Source: an uncultured Lachnospiraceae bacterium (GTDB taxonomy: Bacteria > Bacillota > Clostridia > Lachnospirales > Lachnospiraceae). From it: 22,630 bases of DNA. Positions 1-7,756 of the stretch are shown one piece after another. Position numbers and translations under genes: made by a program. Under the pieces are notes generated by a model. That model did not search any database. It saw only the letters and a program-made list of their open reading frames with translations, and was not told the DNA's origin. The stretch covers positions 1 to 22,630 of the forward strand of contig CAJTVK010000074.1 in the NCBI GenBank assembly GCA_910579645.1, read 5' to 3'. Position 1 is the first letter of the stretch. Each line of letters starts with the position of its first letter.

Positions 1-474
1 AAACTCACGCACGGGCGTCCGCCTCCCAACACAACATTCAGGCTGAACTGTTACAAAATCAGTATTTTTGATAACTGCAAAATTACAGTTCAAATTTTTC
101 TATTCTACATTCATGCTTCATATTTTTCTTTTCATAATTAATTCCGACAAGCAAAATATTTCCTTGGTACTCTTTCAGAGCTGCCACATATTCTTTGTTT
201 TTAATCTGGCTTATTGCTCCTTCGGCATGAAAAAAACAGAAGGCAAGGAAATCAATTTTCGGCTTTGTGCCTGCGTTGGTGTTTCGGCCTAGTCTCTGTA
301 CTTGAGCATAGCAAACGGCGATGCATAGTTTTTTCAGTAAGTATAATAATATAGGAAATGCCGGAAATCTTTTCTTTAGGAACCGTGAAAGAACTAACTT
401 TGCAAATGGCGCGGCAGAAAGAGATGATACGGCGTTTCACAGGGGAATGAAGAGGAAGAAAGGAGCGGTGTAAA
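1..474. other. AT-rich noncoding left edge
   Basis: I see no convincing gene in this stretch of more than 300 bases. It is AT-rich, especially at 50-230. An open frame from 68 to 292 has no ribosome binding site and no family resemblance. Its last 21 codons could start at an ATG at 227 (MKKTEGKE...) and stop at 290-292, but there is no Shine-Dalgarno upstream of that ATG either. Bases 247-275 are a near copy of a segment at the right edge of the window. A TATAAT at 342-347 could be the -10 of a promoter for the recombinase gene, but I find no good -35 at 16-18 bases upstream. Bases 459-465 are the recombinase ribosome binding site. The stretch may be an interspersed intergenic repeat. Confidence 0.5.
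247..275 (+). repeat. 29-bp near-direct repeat, left copy
   Basis: GGAAATCAATTT, nine bases, then TGCCTGCG. The same 12-mer and 8-mer at the same spacing occur at 22559-22587; 24 of 29 positions agree. It lies in a noncoding region upstream of the recombinase. Confidence 0.6.
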
Positions 475-1476
475 ATGGGTAAGACAAAAAAACAGAAGAA
501 GATTCTGGAAGAGACAGAGGATAAGGGGTTTCCGTATTGCGGGCGGGGCGGAGAAGGAAACCGGCCTTGTGAAACGTTCGGGGAATTGTGCGGCTTTTGG
601 CTGGAAGCGCGGTATGAGGCGGTGAAGAAAAGCACTTATTTTAATTATTATTATTGTATTGAAAAGCATATACTTCCTGTGTTTGAAAAGAGTTCTTTAC
701 GGCTGCTGAACGGGGATGAGATTCTTAGGTTTATAAGCGGGATGCGGGAAAAGGGGCTGGCGGATTCCACCATGAATTCGGTGCTTATCACTTTTCGGTC
801 GGTGCTGCGCCATGGAATCCGGATGGGGTATCTGGACGACAGCCTGCTGCAGTATTGCCGGATGCATTGCCGCAGGCAGGAGTCGAGGATTCTGATTCAT
901 CAGGACAGCCTTCCTATGAAAAAGTATCTGTTGGGAAAGAATGACATTTTTTCCGTAGGTGTTCTGCTATGCAGGGGGACGGGCATCCGAATCGGTGAAT
1001 TGTGCGGGCTGAAATGGGAGGACTTGGATTTTTCCTCCAATACTTTTAAAATACGCAGAACCGTGTCGCGCATTGCCAATCCGGACCGTTCTGACGGACA
1101 GCCTAAAACCGTATTGTATGTCCGGCCGCCGAAATCGGCCACTTCCGCAAGGGAAATCCCGATTCCCCAATATTTGGCGGATATCCTGCGGGAAATGCGC
1201 AAAGACGGGGAGTTTTATCTGCTGACGGGAAGTGCCGTGTGCACGGAACCGAGGAATGTCCAGAAAAGGTTTAAGACGATTCTGCGCCGCTGTAAAATGC
1301 AGGACTGCAATTTTCATGCCATGCGGCATGGGTTTGCTACGGCCTGTCTGGAACAGGGGGTGGACTGTAAGACGGTTTCGTCCATATTAGGACATGCATC
1401 CACGCGGACTACCATGGATTTTTATGCACATACATCGCTGCGTCAGAAAGCGGACTGCATCAATATGATTTCCTGA
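475..1476 (+). CDS. tyrosine recombinase / phage-type integrase
   Basis: A 333-residue site-specific recombinase of the lambda integrase family, which cuts and rejoins DNA through a 3'-phosphotyrosine. An N-terminal SAM-like core-binding domain (about 35-140) is followed by the catalytic domain. The catalytic set is visible: R172 in TGIRIGEL, K220 in RPPKSATSAREIPI, H281 and R284 in HAMRH, H307 in LGHAS and the nucleophile Y317 in MDFYAHT. All key residues are present, so it is probably active. The ATG at 475 has AGGAG nine bases upstream. The length and layout fit integrases of conjugative or phage elements and stand-alone invertases. No excisionase, relaxase or attachment site is visible beside it. 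It sits directly upstream of a glycan locus, so it may be a relic of an integrated element or a DNA invertase acting on surface genes; the sequence does not decide. Confidence 0.93.
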   Translation: MGKTKKQKKILEETEDKGFPYCGRGGEGNRPCETFGELCGFWLEARYEAVKKSTYFNYYYCIEKHILPVFEKSSLRLLNGDEILRFISGMREKGLADSTMNSVLITFRSVLRHGIRMGYLDDSLLQYCRMHCRRQESRILIHQDSLPMKKYLLGKNDIFSVGVLLCRGTGIRIGELCGLKWEDLDFSSNTFKIRRTVSRIANPDRSDGQPKTVLYVRPPKSATSAREIPIPQYLADILREMRKDGEFYLLTGSAVCTEPRNVQKRFKTILRRCKMQDCNFHAMRHGFATACLEQGVDCKTVSSILGHASTRTTMDFYAHTSLRQKADCINMIS

Positions 1477-1532
1477 GCCGGCATCGTTCGCCTTACCAGC
1501 CGGAAAGACGAATCTTCGGTATTGTTTACATA

Positions 1533-1577
1533 GCTTCGGTAAAAGGCTGCAATGTTTTTTGGAATGCATTCCGAAGC
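1533..1577. repeat. inverted repeat with central palindrome
   Basis: GCTTCGG (1533-1539) and CCGAAGC (1571-1577) form an inverted repeat. Between and overlapping them lies the perfect 12-base palindrome GGAATGCATTCC (1561-1572). The element lies between the recombinase stop and the first glycosyltransferase start. It could be an operator, a recombinase core site or chance. Confidence 0.35.
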
Positions 1578-1602
1578 GGTGCAGGTTGGGCAGGTGAGAC
1601 AG

Positions 1603-3162
1603 ATGGTATTGCAGCGCATGGTTACATATAACGGGAACGGAGACAATGAGGGATTGTATATCCGGGCATCCTGCAGGATGAAAACGGAGCCGGGGAAGAT
1701 ATGGGTTCCGAAAGGCGGGCAAATCAGCACGGATACTTATATGAATGCCTTTGACTTGGGCGCATGGAGAAAATATACCGATCTGACGGACTTTGCTTTT
1801 GTGTGGAAAATATGCGGAAAAGGGAAAATCCGGGTTTTGTGGGAAGGGAAAACCGACGGTATCGTCTCCATGGCGGAACTGCAGGCAGAGGGCGGCAGGG
1901 AAGAGATAAGGCACTGGGTGGAAGGCGGCAGGGAACTGCAGGACGGCTTTCTGTACTTTGCGTTTCGGGCAGAGGAGGAAAGCTGTCTGGAAGCATGGAT
2001 TGAGACGGAAAACGCGGCGCTGCGGGAGGTGCATATTTCTTTGGTCATATGTACTTATAAACGGCGCGGACAGTTGGAGGGGATTATAGATGTGCTGAAA
2101 GCAGGAAAAGCGGAAACGGCAGAAGCGGAAGGCGGAAACGGCGGTACTGCGGGAGGGCGGGAAGGAAGAAAAGGCATAGGGGAGAACGGTTGGCTGGAGG
2201 CTCTGGTCATTGATAATGCTTCCGAACTGGAGGGCGGTTACGGAGACGGAATTGTGGTCTTCCATAATTCCAATACCGGAGGCTCCGGGGGATTTGCCAG
2301 AGGGATGGAGGAGACGGTGCGGAGGCTGGGAGAGTATCCGGCGACCCATGTAGTGCTGATGGATGATGATGTGGTGCTTCAGTGGGAAAGCTTATGCCGG
2401 CTGTATGCACTGCTGTCTTATGTGAATGCAGGATATGCGGAAGAAGCGGTGGCGGGGAGGATGTTCCGCATGGACAGGCCGGGGGTGCAGTACACTGCGC
2501 TGGAAATATGGAACGGCGGAGACATACGGCATGTCGGCTGGAACAGGGACATGAGGGAGCGGGAATGCCTGTGGGACATGAATGAGAACCGGGGAGGGGA
2601 GTATGGCGGATGGTGGTTTGCCTGTTTCCCCATCGGGTATGTCCGGGAGAACAGACCCCTGCCCTTTTTCCTGCACTGTGACGATGCGGAGTACGGGCTG
2701 CGGCACGGAGGGAATCCTATGATACTGAACGGGATACAGGTATGGCATGAGACTTATGAATACCGGCAGTCCCCGGTGACGGCATATTATGACTTCAGGA
2801 ATGCAATGGTGGTGAATGCGGTTGCCGGCAATGCAGGCATCGGGCCGGAGGAACTGTGGGCGAAGTTTTTCGGGAAAATCACGGATGCCCATAACCGGCG
2901 GGATTTTCTGTTGGAATATTTCCTGATAAGGGCTTTCCGGGATTTCCTGAAAGGCCGGAAATGGTTTATGCATAAGGATGATGTCAGGCTGCATGCTTCT
3001 TTGGCAAGGAAGAAAAAGGTGAGCCGTTATATGAACTCTTTCCGGTGGAGGACAGTTTATCTGGTTTACCGGAGGAAGAGGAGAGGCTGGAGGAAGGGAA
3101 AGCGGAAAGGAACGAAGGCGGAAAAAATGGAAGCGGAAGGACAGGAGATGAGGACATGGTAA
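1603..3162 (+). CDS. GlfT2-like glycosyltransferase (GT-A, galactofuranosyltransferase type)
   Basis: A predicted 519-residue cytoplasmic or membrane-associated sugar transferase. An N-terminal beta-rich region (about 1-140) precedes a GT-A domain opening with LVICTYKRR. The metal-binding triad is D254-D256 (LMDDDVV). W337-W338 (GGWWFACF), the acidic pair D360-D361 (HCDDAEYGLR) and H382 (QVWHET) follow in the order known from mycobacterial GlfT2, which transfers galactofuranose from UDP-Galf. The frame is open from an ATG at 1552, but only the ATG at 1603 has an AGGTGAG upstream, and its MVLQRMVTY start parallels the MVKLQNIIY of the next gene. An Ala/Gly/Glu-rich insertion (nt 2100-2180) separates the first two GT-A strands, and the C-terminus is very Lys/Arg-rich. 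The stop overlaps the next start. The donor is inferred from the family; no UDP-Galf mutase is in view. Confidence 0.85.
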   Translation: MVLQRMVTYNGNGDNEGLYIRASCRMKTEPGKIWVPKGGQISTDTYMNAFDLGAWRKYTDLTDFAFVWKICGKGKIRVLWEGKTDGIVSMAELQAEGGREEIRHWVEGGRELQDGFLYFAFRAEEESCLEAWIETENAALREVHISLVICTYKRRGQLEGIIDVLKAGKAETAEAEGGNGGTAGGREGRKGIGENGWLEALVIDNASELEGGYGDGIVVFHNSNTGGSGGFARGMEETVRRLGEYPATHVVLMDDDVVLQWESLCRLYALLSYVNAGYAEEAVAGRMFRMDRPGVQYTALEIWNGGDIRHVGWNRDMRERECLWDMNENRGGEYGGWWFACFPIGYVRENRPLPFFLHCDDAEYGLRHGGNPMILNGIQVWHETYEYRQSPVTAYYDFRNAMVVNAVAGNAGIGPEELWAKFFGKITDAHNRRDFLLEYFLIRAFRDFLKGRKWFMHKDDVRLHASLARKKKVSRYMNSFRWRTVYLVYRRKRRGWRKGKRKGTKAEKMEAEGQEMRTW

Positions 3163-4970
3163 AACTACAGAATATTATTTACCCCCAGACAGGCATATGC
3201 GTGGAGGAGGCGCTGTTTTTCAGGAGGTACGGAGAAGTCAGATATTGTCTGGCAGACGAATATATAGAACTGGAAGAAGAGGCAATGCTTTCTTTTGATA
3301 CATATTTCAACGGCTTTTCCGCATCAAAATGGTATAAATATACGAAATTGGAGAATTTGAACGTATGCCTGAAGCTGCAGGGGAAATTCAGAGTTTCCCT
3401 GCTGTATAAGGAAAAAATGCCGACGCAGGTTGCGGCCAGGGTAGTGGATGAGTTTTATTGCGACACGGCGGGGGAAGTCAGGGAGATTTGCGGCAGGTTC
3501 CCGGACGGAGGGGAACAGGGAATGTATACATTTAATCTCATGGCTTTGGAAGATGGAGCCAGATTTCATGCCGGATATTATTATACGGATATGGACGCGG
3601 AGGAACTGCAGGAGGTTTCGGCGGCTTTGATTATATGCACTTACAAGCGTGAAAAATATGTGTATAAAAATATGCGGATTCTGGAGCAGGAAATATTGGA
3701 AAACGACCAATCGGAGCTGGCGGGCAGGCTGCGGGTTTTCATTGCCGACAATGCAAAGACACTGGACAGGCAGAAGTTTAAGAGCAGGAAAATCAAAGTA
3801 TTTCCCAATAAAAATGCAGGGGGTGCGGGAGGTTTCACGAGGGGGCTGCTGGAAGCGTTACGGCTTCCGGAAACAGACAGAGTGACGCATGTGCTGCTGA
3901 TGGACGACGATGTGGTGATACAGCCGGAATCCATATACCGTACCTACCGGCTGCTGACTATGCTGAAGCCGGAGTACAGGGAAGCATATGTGGGAGGCGC
4001 GATGCTGCGTACCGATGCGCAATGGTTCCAGACGGAATCGGGGGGTTACTGGAACAAGGGGCAGTTAATCAGCCGGAAGTGCGGGCTGGATCTCCGCGCC
4101 CTGGATGCCTGCCTGTATAACGAGTGGGAGGAAAGGTGTGACTATAATGCATGGTTTTACTGTGCCATGCCGATGGAGGTGGTACGGGAGGATAATTTGC
4201 CTCTGCCCATTTTTATCCGCGGGGACGATGTGGAATATGGCCTTAGGAATATGAAGCATTTGATTCTGATGAACGGAATCTGCGTATGGCATGAGCCTTT
4301 TGAAAATAAATACAGTTCCTCCTACTATTACTATATTTTCAGGAATAAGCTGATAGACAATGCGGTCAGGAACATTCCCTATACGGAGAAACAGTTCCGG
4401 AAAGAATTCGGAAAGTGGTTTCTGCGTGAAGTGTTTACGCTGCGGTATCGGAATGCCTGGCTGCTGTTGGACGGGGCAAATGATTTTTTCCGGGGCATTG
4501 ACTGGATGAAAGAACAGGACGGGGAGGAAATCAACCGGAGAGTCATGGAGAAGGGGTATCGGCTGGAGCATATGGAGGAACTGCCGCTGCCGTTTGATTA
4601 TTCGGCCTATCAGAGGACGGTGGAATTCAGGGAATCCAAATGGCAGAGGCTGAAACGCCTTATCTTTCTGAACGGGATATTCCTTAAGCCTGACCGGATG
4701 GCAGTGGTGCCTGTGGCAGAACCTCACATTGCCCATCTGTACCGGGCAGGGGCGGCGCTGAACTATGATTTTGCCAGCAGAAAAGGATTTGTGACTTACC
4801 GGGATACGGGAAGCATGAAGGAATTGCATCAGGCATACAGGAAACTGATGCGTTTGGCAAGAAAGCGGTATGATGCCGTGAAAGGGGAATGGCAGGAACG
4901 GGTGAGGGAGATAACGGACGGAGAGTTCTGGCGCAGATATTTGGGCTGTGAAGCGGAGGAAAGGGAATGA
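3156..4970 (+). CDS. GlfT2-like glycosyltransferase, second copy
   Basis: A 604-residue paralogue of the preceding enzyme with the same N-terminal beta domain and GT-A layout. Seen are ALIICTYKRE, the metal triad D250-D252 (LMDDDVV), W333 (YNAWFYC, one Trp where the neighbour has two), D357-D358 (RGDDVEYGLR) and H379 (CVWHEP). A helical C-terminal region follows, as in GlfT2, where it mediates oligomerisation. The frame is open further upstream, but the ATG at 3156 has AGGAG eight bases before it and overlaps the previous stop (ATGGTAA), so the two are probably translationally coupled. Two divergent copies in tandem suggest successive additions to one chain, for example one initiating and one extending enzyme or two linkages. 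The substrate is inferred. Confidence 0.87.
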   Translation: MVKLQNIIYPQTGICVEEALFFRRYGEVRYCLADEYIELEEEAMLSFDTYFNGFSASKWYKYTKLENLNVCLKLQGKFRVSLLYKEKMPTQVAARVVDEFYCDTAGEVREICGRFPDGGEQGMYTFNLMALEDGARFHAGYYYTDMDAEELQEVSAALIICTYKREKYVYKNMRILEQEILENDQSELAGRLRVFIADNAKTLDRQKFKSRKIKVFPNKNAGGAGGFTRGLLEALRLPETDRVTHVLLMDDDVVIQPESIYRTYRLLTMLKPEYREAYVGGAMLRTDAQWFQTESGGYWNKGQLISRKCGLDLRALDACLYNEWEERCDYNAWFYCAMPMEVVREDNLPLPIFIRGDDVEYGLRNMKHLILMNGICVWHEPFENKYSSSYYYYIFRNKLIDNAVRNIPYTEKQFRKEFGKWFLREVFTLRYRNAWLLLDGANDFFRGIDWMKEQDGEEINRRVMEKGYRLEHMEELPLPFDYSAYQRTVEFRESKWQRLKRLIFLNGIFLKPDRMAVVPVAEPHIAHLYRAGAALNYDFASRKGFVTYRDTGSMKELHQAYRKLMRLARKRYDAVKGEWQERVREITDGEFWRRYLGCEAEERE

Positions 4971-5836
4971 CGGAAGCGTGTTTGGGCCTGATGGCAGAGG
5001 TAATTCTGGAGCATAGGGGCGGGAGGGAAATATGGATCCGGGGGAACGGGAAAAAGGCGGCGGGCCTGCAAAAAAAGCTGCTGTCCCAAGGGTGTGACGC
5101 AGCGGCCGGCATGGGGGAAATCTTCGGGCAGCTGGAAAATCAAAAATATGCGGTGGTTATGGGCCGCCTGCCGGAAAAAGAGAGAACAAAGCTTCAGCAG
5201 GCCGGATACAGGGAAACGGAGGATTATCTGACGGAATGCTTTCCGCCTATCGTGGTGAAAGGCAGGAAAGACTATGAGGACGGATATAAGAACCGGCTGA
5301 TAAATGTACCGGAGAACCTGACGGTAACCGTAAAGGGGTACGGGAATGTCATAGAGTTTGGGGACGGCGTGAAAATGGGAAAAAATTCCCGTTTGGCGGT
5401 GGAGAACGGGGGCAGGGTGAAGATTGGCGGAGGGTGCAGGTTTGCGGCAAACTTTTTGATGTCCGTTATGGATGGCGGAAATGTTATAGTTGGCGAAGAA
5501 TGTACTTTTGGAGAAAAAACCGTTTTTAGAATAAATCATGGGGCACAATTGTTTATGGGAAACGACTGTATGATATCCCGTAAGGTAGTTTTCAGAGTCG
5601 GGGACGGACATGCCATTTTTGATGCTGAAAGCGGAATTAGGATTAATTTTCCCATTATGCAAGGTGATAAATTATTAGGGGATACACTGAAGATAGGTAA
5701 TCATGTATGGTTTGGCGAACAAGCATATGTCATGCCGTCAGTGATAAAGGATAATTGCATAATAGGTGCAAGAAGTTTGCTGAAAGGAAATTATGAAGGA
5801 GGAACTATTTGGGGGGGGGTCCGGCTAAGGTACTAA
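4967..5836 (+). CDS. left-handed beta-helix acyltransferase, frame broken at poly-G
   Basis: A 289-residue protein in the present frame. An N-terminal Rossmann-like region (about 20-90, IWIRGNGKKAAGL) precedes hexapeptide-repeat coils (about 120-280) ending in IGNHVWFG and CIIGARSLL, as in O-acetyltransferases acting on surface sugars with acetyl-CoA. The ATG overlaps the previous stop (ATGA). The reading frame hits nine G (5811-5819) and ends with GGVRLRY. The expected family ending, GPAKVLRRNAVWSR, is intact in the frame one base over and runs without a stop into the next gene. With seven or ten G the product would be a fusion of about 907-908 residues to 7692; with eight G it stops at once. 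Base composition changes inside the gene at about 5460. It could be a phase-variable gene caught off, a recent mutation, or a homopolymer sequencing error. Confidence 0.82.
   Translation: MTEACLGLMAEVILEHRGGREIWIRGNGKKAAGLQKKLLSQGCDAAAGMGEIFGQLENQKYAVVMGRLPEKERTKLQQAGYRETEDYLTECFPPIVVKGRKDYEDGYKNRLINVPENLTVTVKGYGNVIEFGDGVKMGKNSRLAVENGGRVKIGGGCRFAANFLMSVMDGGNVIVGEECTFGEKTVFRINHGAQLFMGNDCMISRKVVFRVGDGHAIFDAESGIRINFPIMQGDKLLGDTLKIGNHVWFGEQAYVMPSVIKDNCIIGARSLLKGNYEGGTIWGGVRLRY
5811..5819 (+). repeat. G9 homopolymer tract at the frameshift point
   Basis: Nine consecutive G inside the acyltransferase gene, the longest G run I noticed in the window. It lies exactly where the reading frame of the hexapeptide protein is lost relative to its conserved C-terminal ending. 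Runs of this type slip during replication and are the usual switch in phase-variable surface-glycan genes of other bacteria. Confidence 0.9.
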
Positions 5837-5916
5837 GGCGCAATGCGGTTTGGAGCAGAAATCCATTGCAGGAAAAAGTGAAAGTGGAGAAAACGAAATA
5901 TTTGGGAGAAAAGGAT

Positions 5917-7692
5917 ATGGATTTGAAAGCTGAAGTGAAAGAAACCGGTTTTAGGGAATTGATAAAGAAAACGAGAGGAATAAAAAGATACTTAACTCTT
6001 CTGAAAATGGCAGAGAGTAAATTGATTATATTATCTGTTAAAGACACTCCGGGATTTGAGTTTAAAGAAAACCTGCATAAGGACTTTGCAGATTTAGGGC
6101 TAAAAGAAGATTTACAAAATAAGCACTGGCACAGTTATATTGCAATTATCAGAAACGGAACTGTGCTTACGGAAAATCTTGGGAATGAAAATGAGGAAAT
6201 ACAAATAAGCTTAAAACTGAATAAAGAAATTAATCTAAATATTATCAGTTCTCCATTTAAAAATAAGAACAGAGCTGTGATAGATATTAACGGAACAGAC
6301 TATTCAGTCAATCAAAGAGGTTTGAATATTGTTGTTTTTGATGAAACTAGCATGTCTTTCATTGATTCAGCAGCATTTGATACTCATGAAAAAAAATATG
6401 CTTGTACAAAAAGGAATGATATATCTATAAATAAGCCAATTGGTACGGCAGTTAAACGCACGGATCTGATACAAGATATAGAAGGGGTGCGGAAGCGGCT
6501 TAGGATAGATTCTTATATTCCGAAAAAATTTAAAAGCGAATTAATATCAAATCCAGTTAAGGAAGAGCGGAAAAAATACAAAGTAAGGATATATTTTTTT
6601 GGTGCGCCGGTTTTGTGGAATAGCCTGCGAAGCATATGCGAGGCTTTTATGGATGATAATATTTGGGACTTATTAGTTATTTTAGGATATGACGGGGGAA
6701 AGGTCAAAGGCAAGGAAAGTGCCGTTAAAAAATCTGGAGTTCCGTACATTAATGTTCACGAATATGACGTGAAACTGGATAAGCCGGATATTTTTATCAC
6801 TAATTCAGGGAAAGTCGGTGATGACTATATAGAAAATACTTATTTTAGGGTACTTGTGCCATTTGCCCTTGTAAACGGAATATTTATCAGGCAAGAAGAT
6901 TATTATAAACATATTCAAAGTGTTGCGGAAAAAGTAGATTATGTTATTTTGGAAAAATTCTTATTTGATCATATGATTAGTTTCAATCCGATAAACAGCA
7001 ATAAAATGATTCATATTGGAAATCCTAAATTTGACGGGATATATGAGAAGCTTCAGCAGAAAAAGGAAACAAACGGTGAGTGGAAAAAGACGGAAGGAAA
7101 AAAGGTTGTTTTATGGACAACGGATCATGTGTGGAATACAAACAATGTCACATTTGATTTGTATGTAAAAGATGTATTGGATTATTTTGAAAAAAATGAA
7201 GACTTGGTTCTGGTTTTGCGTCCACATTATTCTTATATTCAGGAACTGATAGTTCAAAAGATATGGAGTGTGGAAGACGTTCAAAGCATAAAGAATTATT
7301 TTGCATTACATAAAAATATGATATGGGATGATTCCGATGATTATTCCATAGCATACTCCAAAGCAGACGGCATTATTACTGATATCAATAGCGGAATAAT
7401 TGTGTCATCTTTGGTCTTGGATAAGCCAGTGGCGGCAATTATACGTTTTGATGGAAATCCATGTAAGCCGTTGTATCCGGAAGTGTCGGATATGCTTTAT
7501 AGAATTGATTCAGTCAATAAATTTATTGAATTTTGTGAAATGGTAAATGTTTCTGAAGACTATTTATGTGAGGAAAGAAGAAAGGTATGTGATGATTATA
7601 TCGGAGTTTTTGACGGAAAAAACGGACAGCGTATTAAAGACTTTGTTACGGAAAAATATTTTGAGAAATATGGGGAAGAGCGTAGGCAATGA
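5917..7692 (+). CDS. CDP-glycerol glycerophosphotransferase-like protein with ILEI-like region
   Basis: A 591-residue protein from the ATG at 5917, which has GGGAG eight bases upstream. The frame is open further back to 5809 and beyond, into the conserved ending of the preceding acyltransferase. Residues about 31-157 resemble the ILEI/FAM3 fold: SKLIILSVKDTPGF (34-47) and RGLNIVVFDE...FDTH (134-157). The C-terminal half (about 220-590) is a GT-B fold of the TagF/TagB type, with GNPKFDG, LRPHYS (RPH 435-437) and ADGIITDINSGII (483-495), which corresponds to ADxLITDYSS in poly(glycerophosphate) transferases. The inferred role is adding glycerol-phosphate or a similar phosphopolyol to a surface glycan. 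The gene is markedly AT-rich: 19 of 60 bases are G or C at 6241-6300, against 37 of 60 at 2641-2700. This suggests transfer. It may be expressed alone or as a fusion. Confidence 0.8.
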   Translation: MDLKAEVKETGFRELIKKTRGIKRYLTLLKMAESKLIILSVKDTPGFEFKENLHKDFADLGLKEDLQNKHWHSYIAIIRNGTVLTENLGNENEEIQISLKLNKEINLNIISSPFKNKNRAVIDINGTDYSVNQRGLNIVVFDETSMSFIDSAAFDTHEKKYACTKRNDISINKPIGTAVKRTDLIQDIEGVRKRLRIDSYIPKKFKSELISNPVKEERKKYKVRIYFFGAPVLWNSLRSICEAFMDDNIWDLLVILGYDGGKVKGKESAVKKSGVPYINVHEYDVKLDKPDIFITNSGKVGDDYIENTYFRVLVPFALVNGIFIRQEDYYKHIQSVAEKVDYVILEKFLFDHMISFNPINSNKMIHIGNPKFDGIYEKLQQKKETNGEWKKTEGKKVVLWTTDHVWNTNNVTFDLYVKDVLDYFEKNEDLVLVLRPHYSYIQELIVQKIWSVEDVQSIKNYFALHKNMIWDDSDDYSIAYSKADGIITDINSGIIVSSLVLDKPVAAIIRFDGNPCKPLYPEVSDMLYRIDSVNKFIEFCEMVNVSEDYLCEERRKVCDDYIGVFDGKNGQRIKDFVTEKYFEKYGEERRQ

Positions 7693-7756
7693 ATAAGGGC
7701 AATAAATAAGGAAAAGAGATTTTGAAAGCATATAGAAGGGCATAGGAGGAAAAGGG

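Noticed and set aside
68..292. 74-codon open frame at the left edge
   Set aside because: No Shine-Dalgarno, AT-driven hydrophobic composition, and no recognisable family; only its 3' end (the repeated element) merits attention.
1387..2349. 320-codon minus-strand open frame across the recombinase end and first glycosyltransferase
   Set aside because: It spans two recognised genes on the other strand, is rich in Phe/Pro/Ser/His as antisense shadows are, and shows no motif.
3045..3155. N-terminal extension of the second glycosyltransferase
   Set aside because: It overlaps the first glycosyltransferase in another frame and lacks a binding site; the ATG at 3156 has AGGAG at the right distance and aligns with the start of the paralogue.
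5809..5916. Start of the phosphotransferase at the ATT-adjacent open frame from 5809
   Set aside because: The first codons there encode the conserved C-terminal ending of the acyltransferase; there is no ribosome binding site until 5904-5908, before the ATG at 5917.
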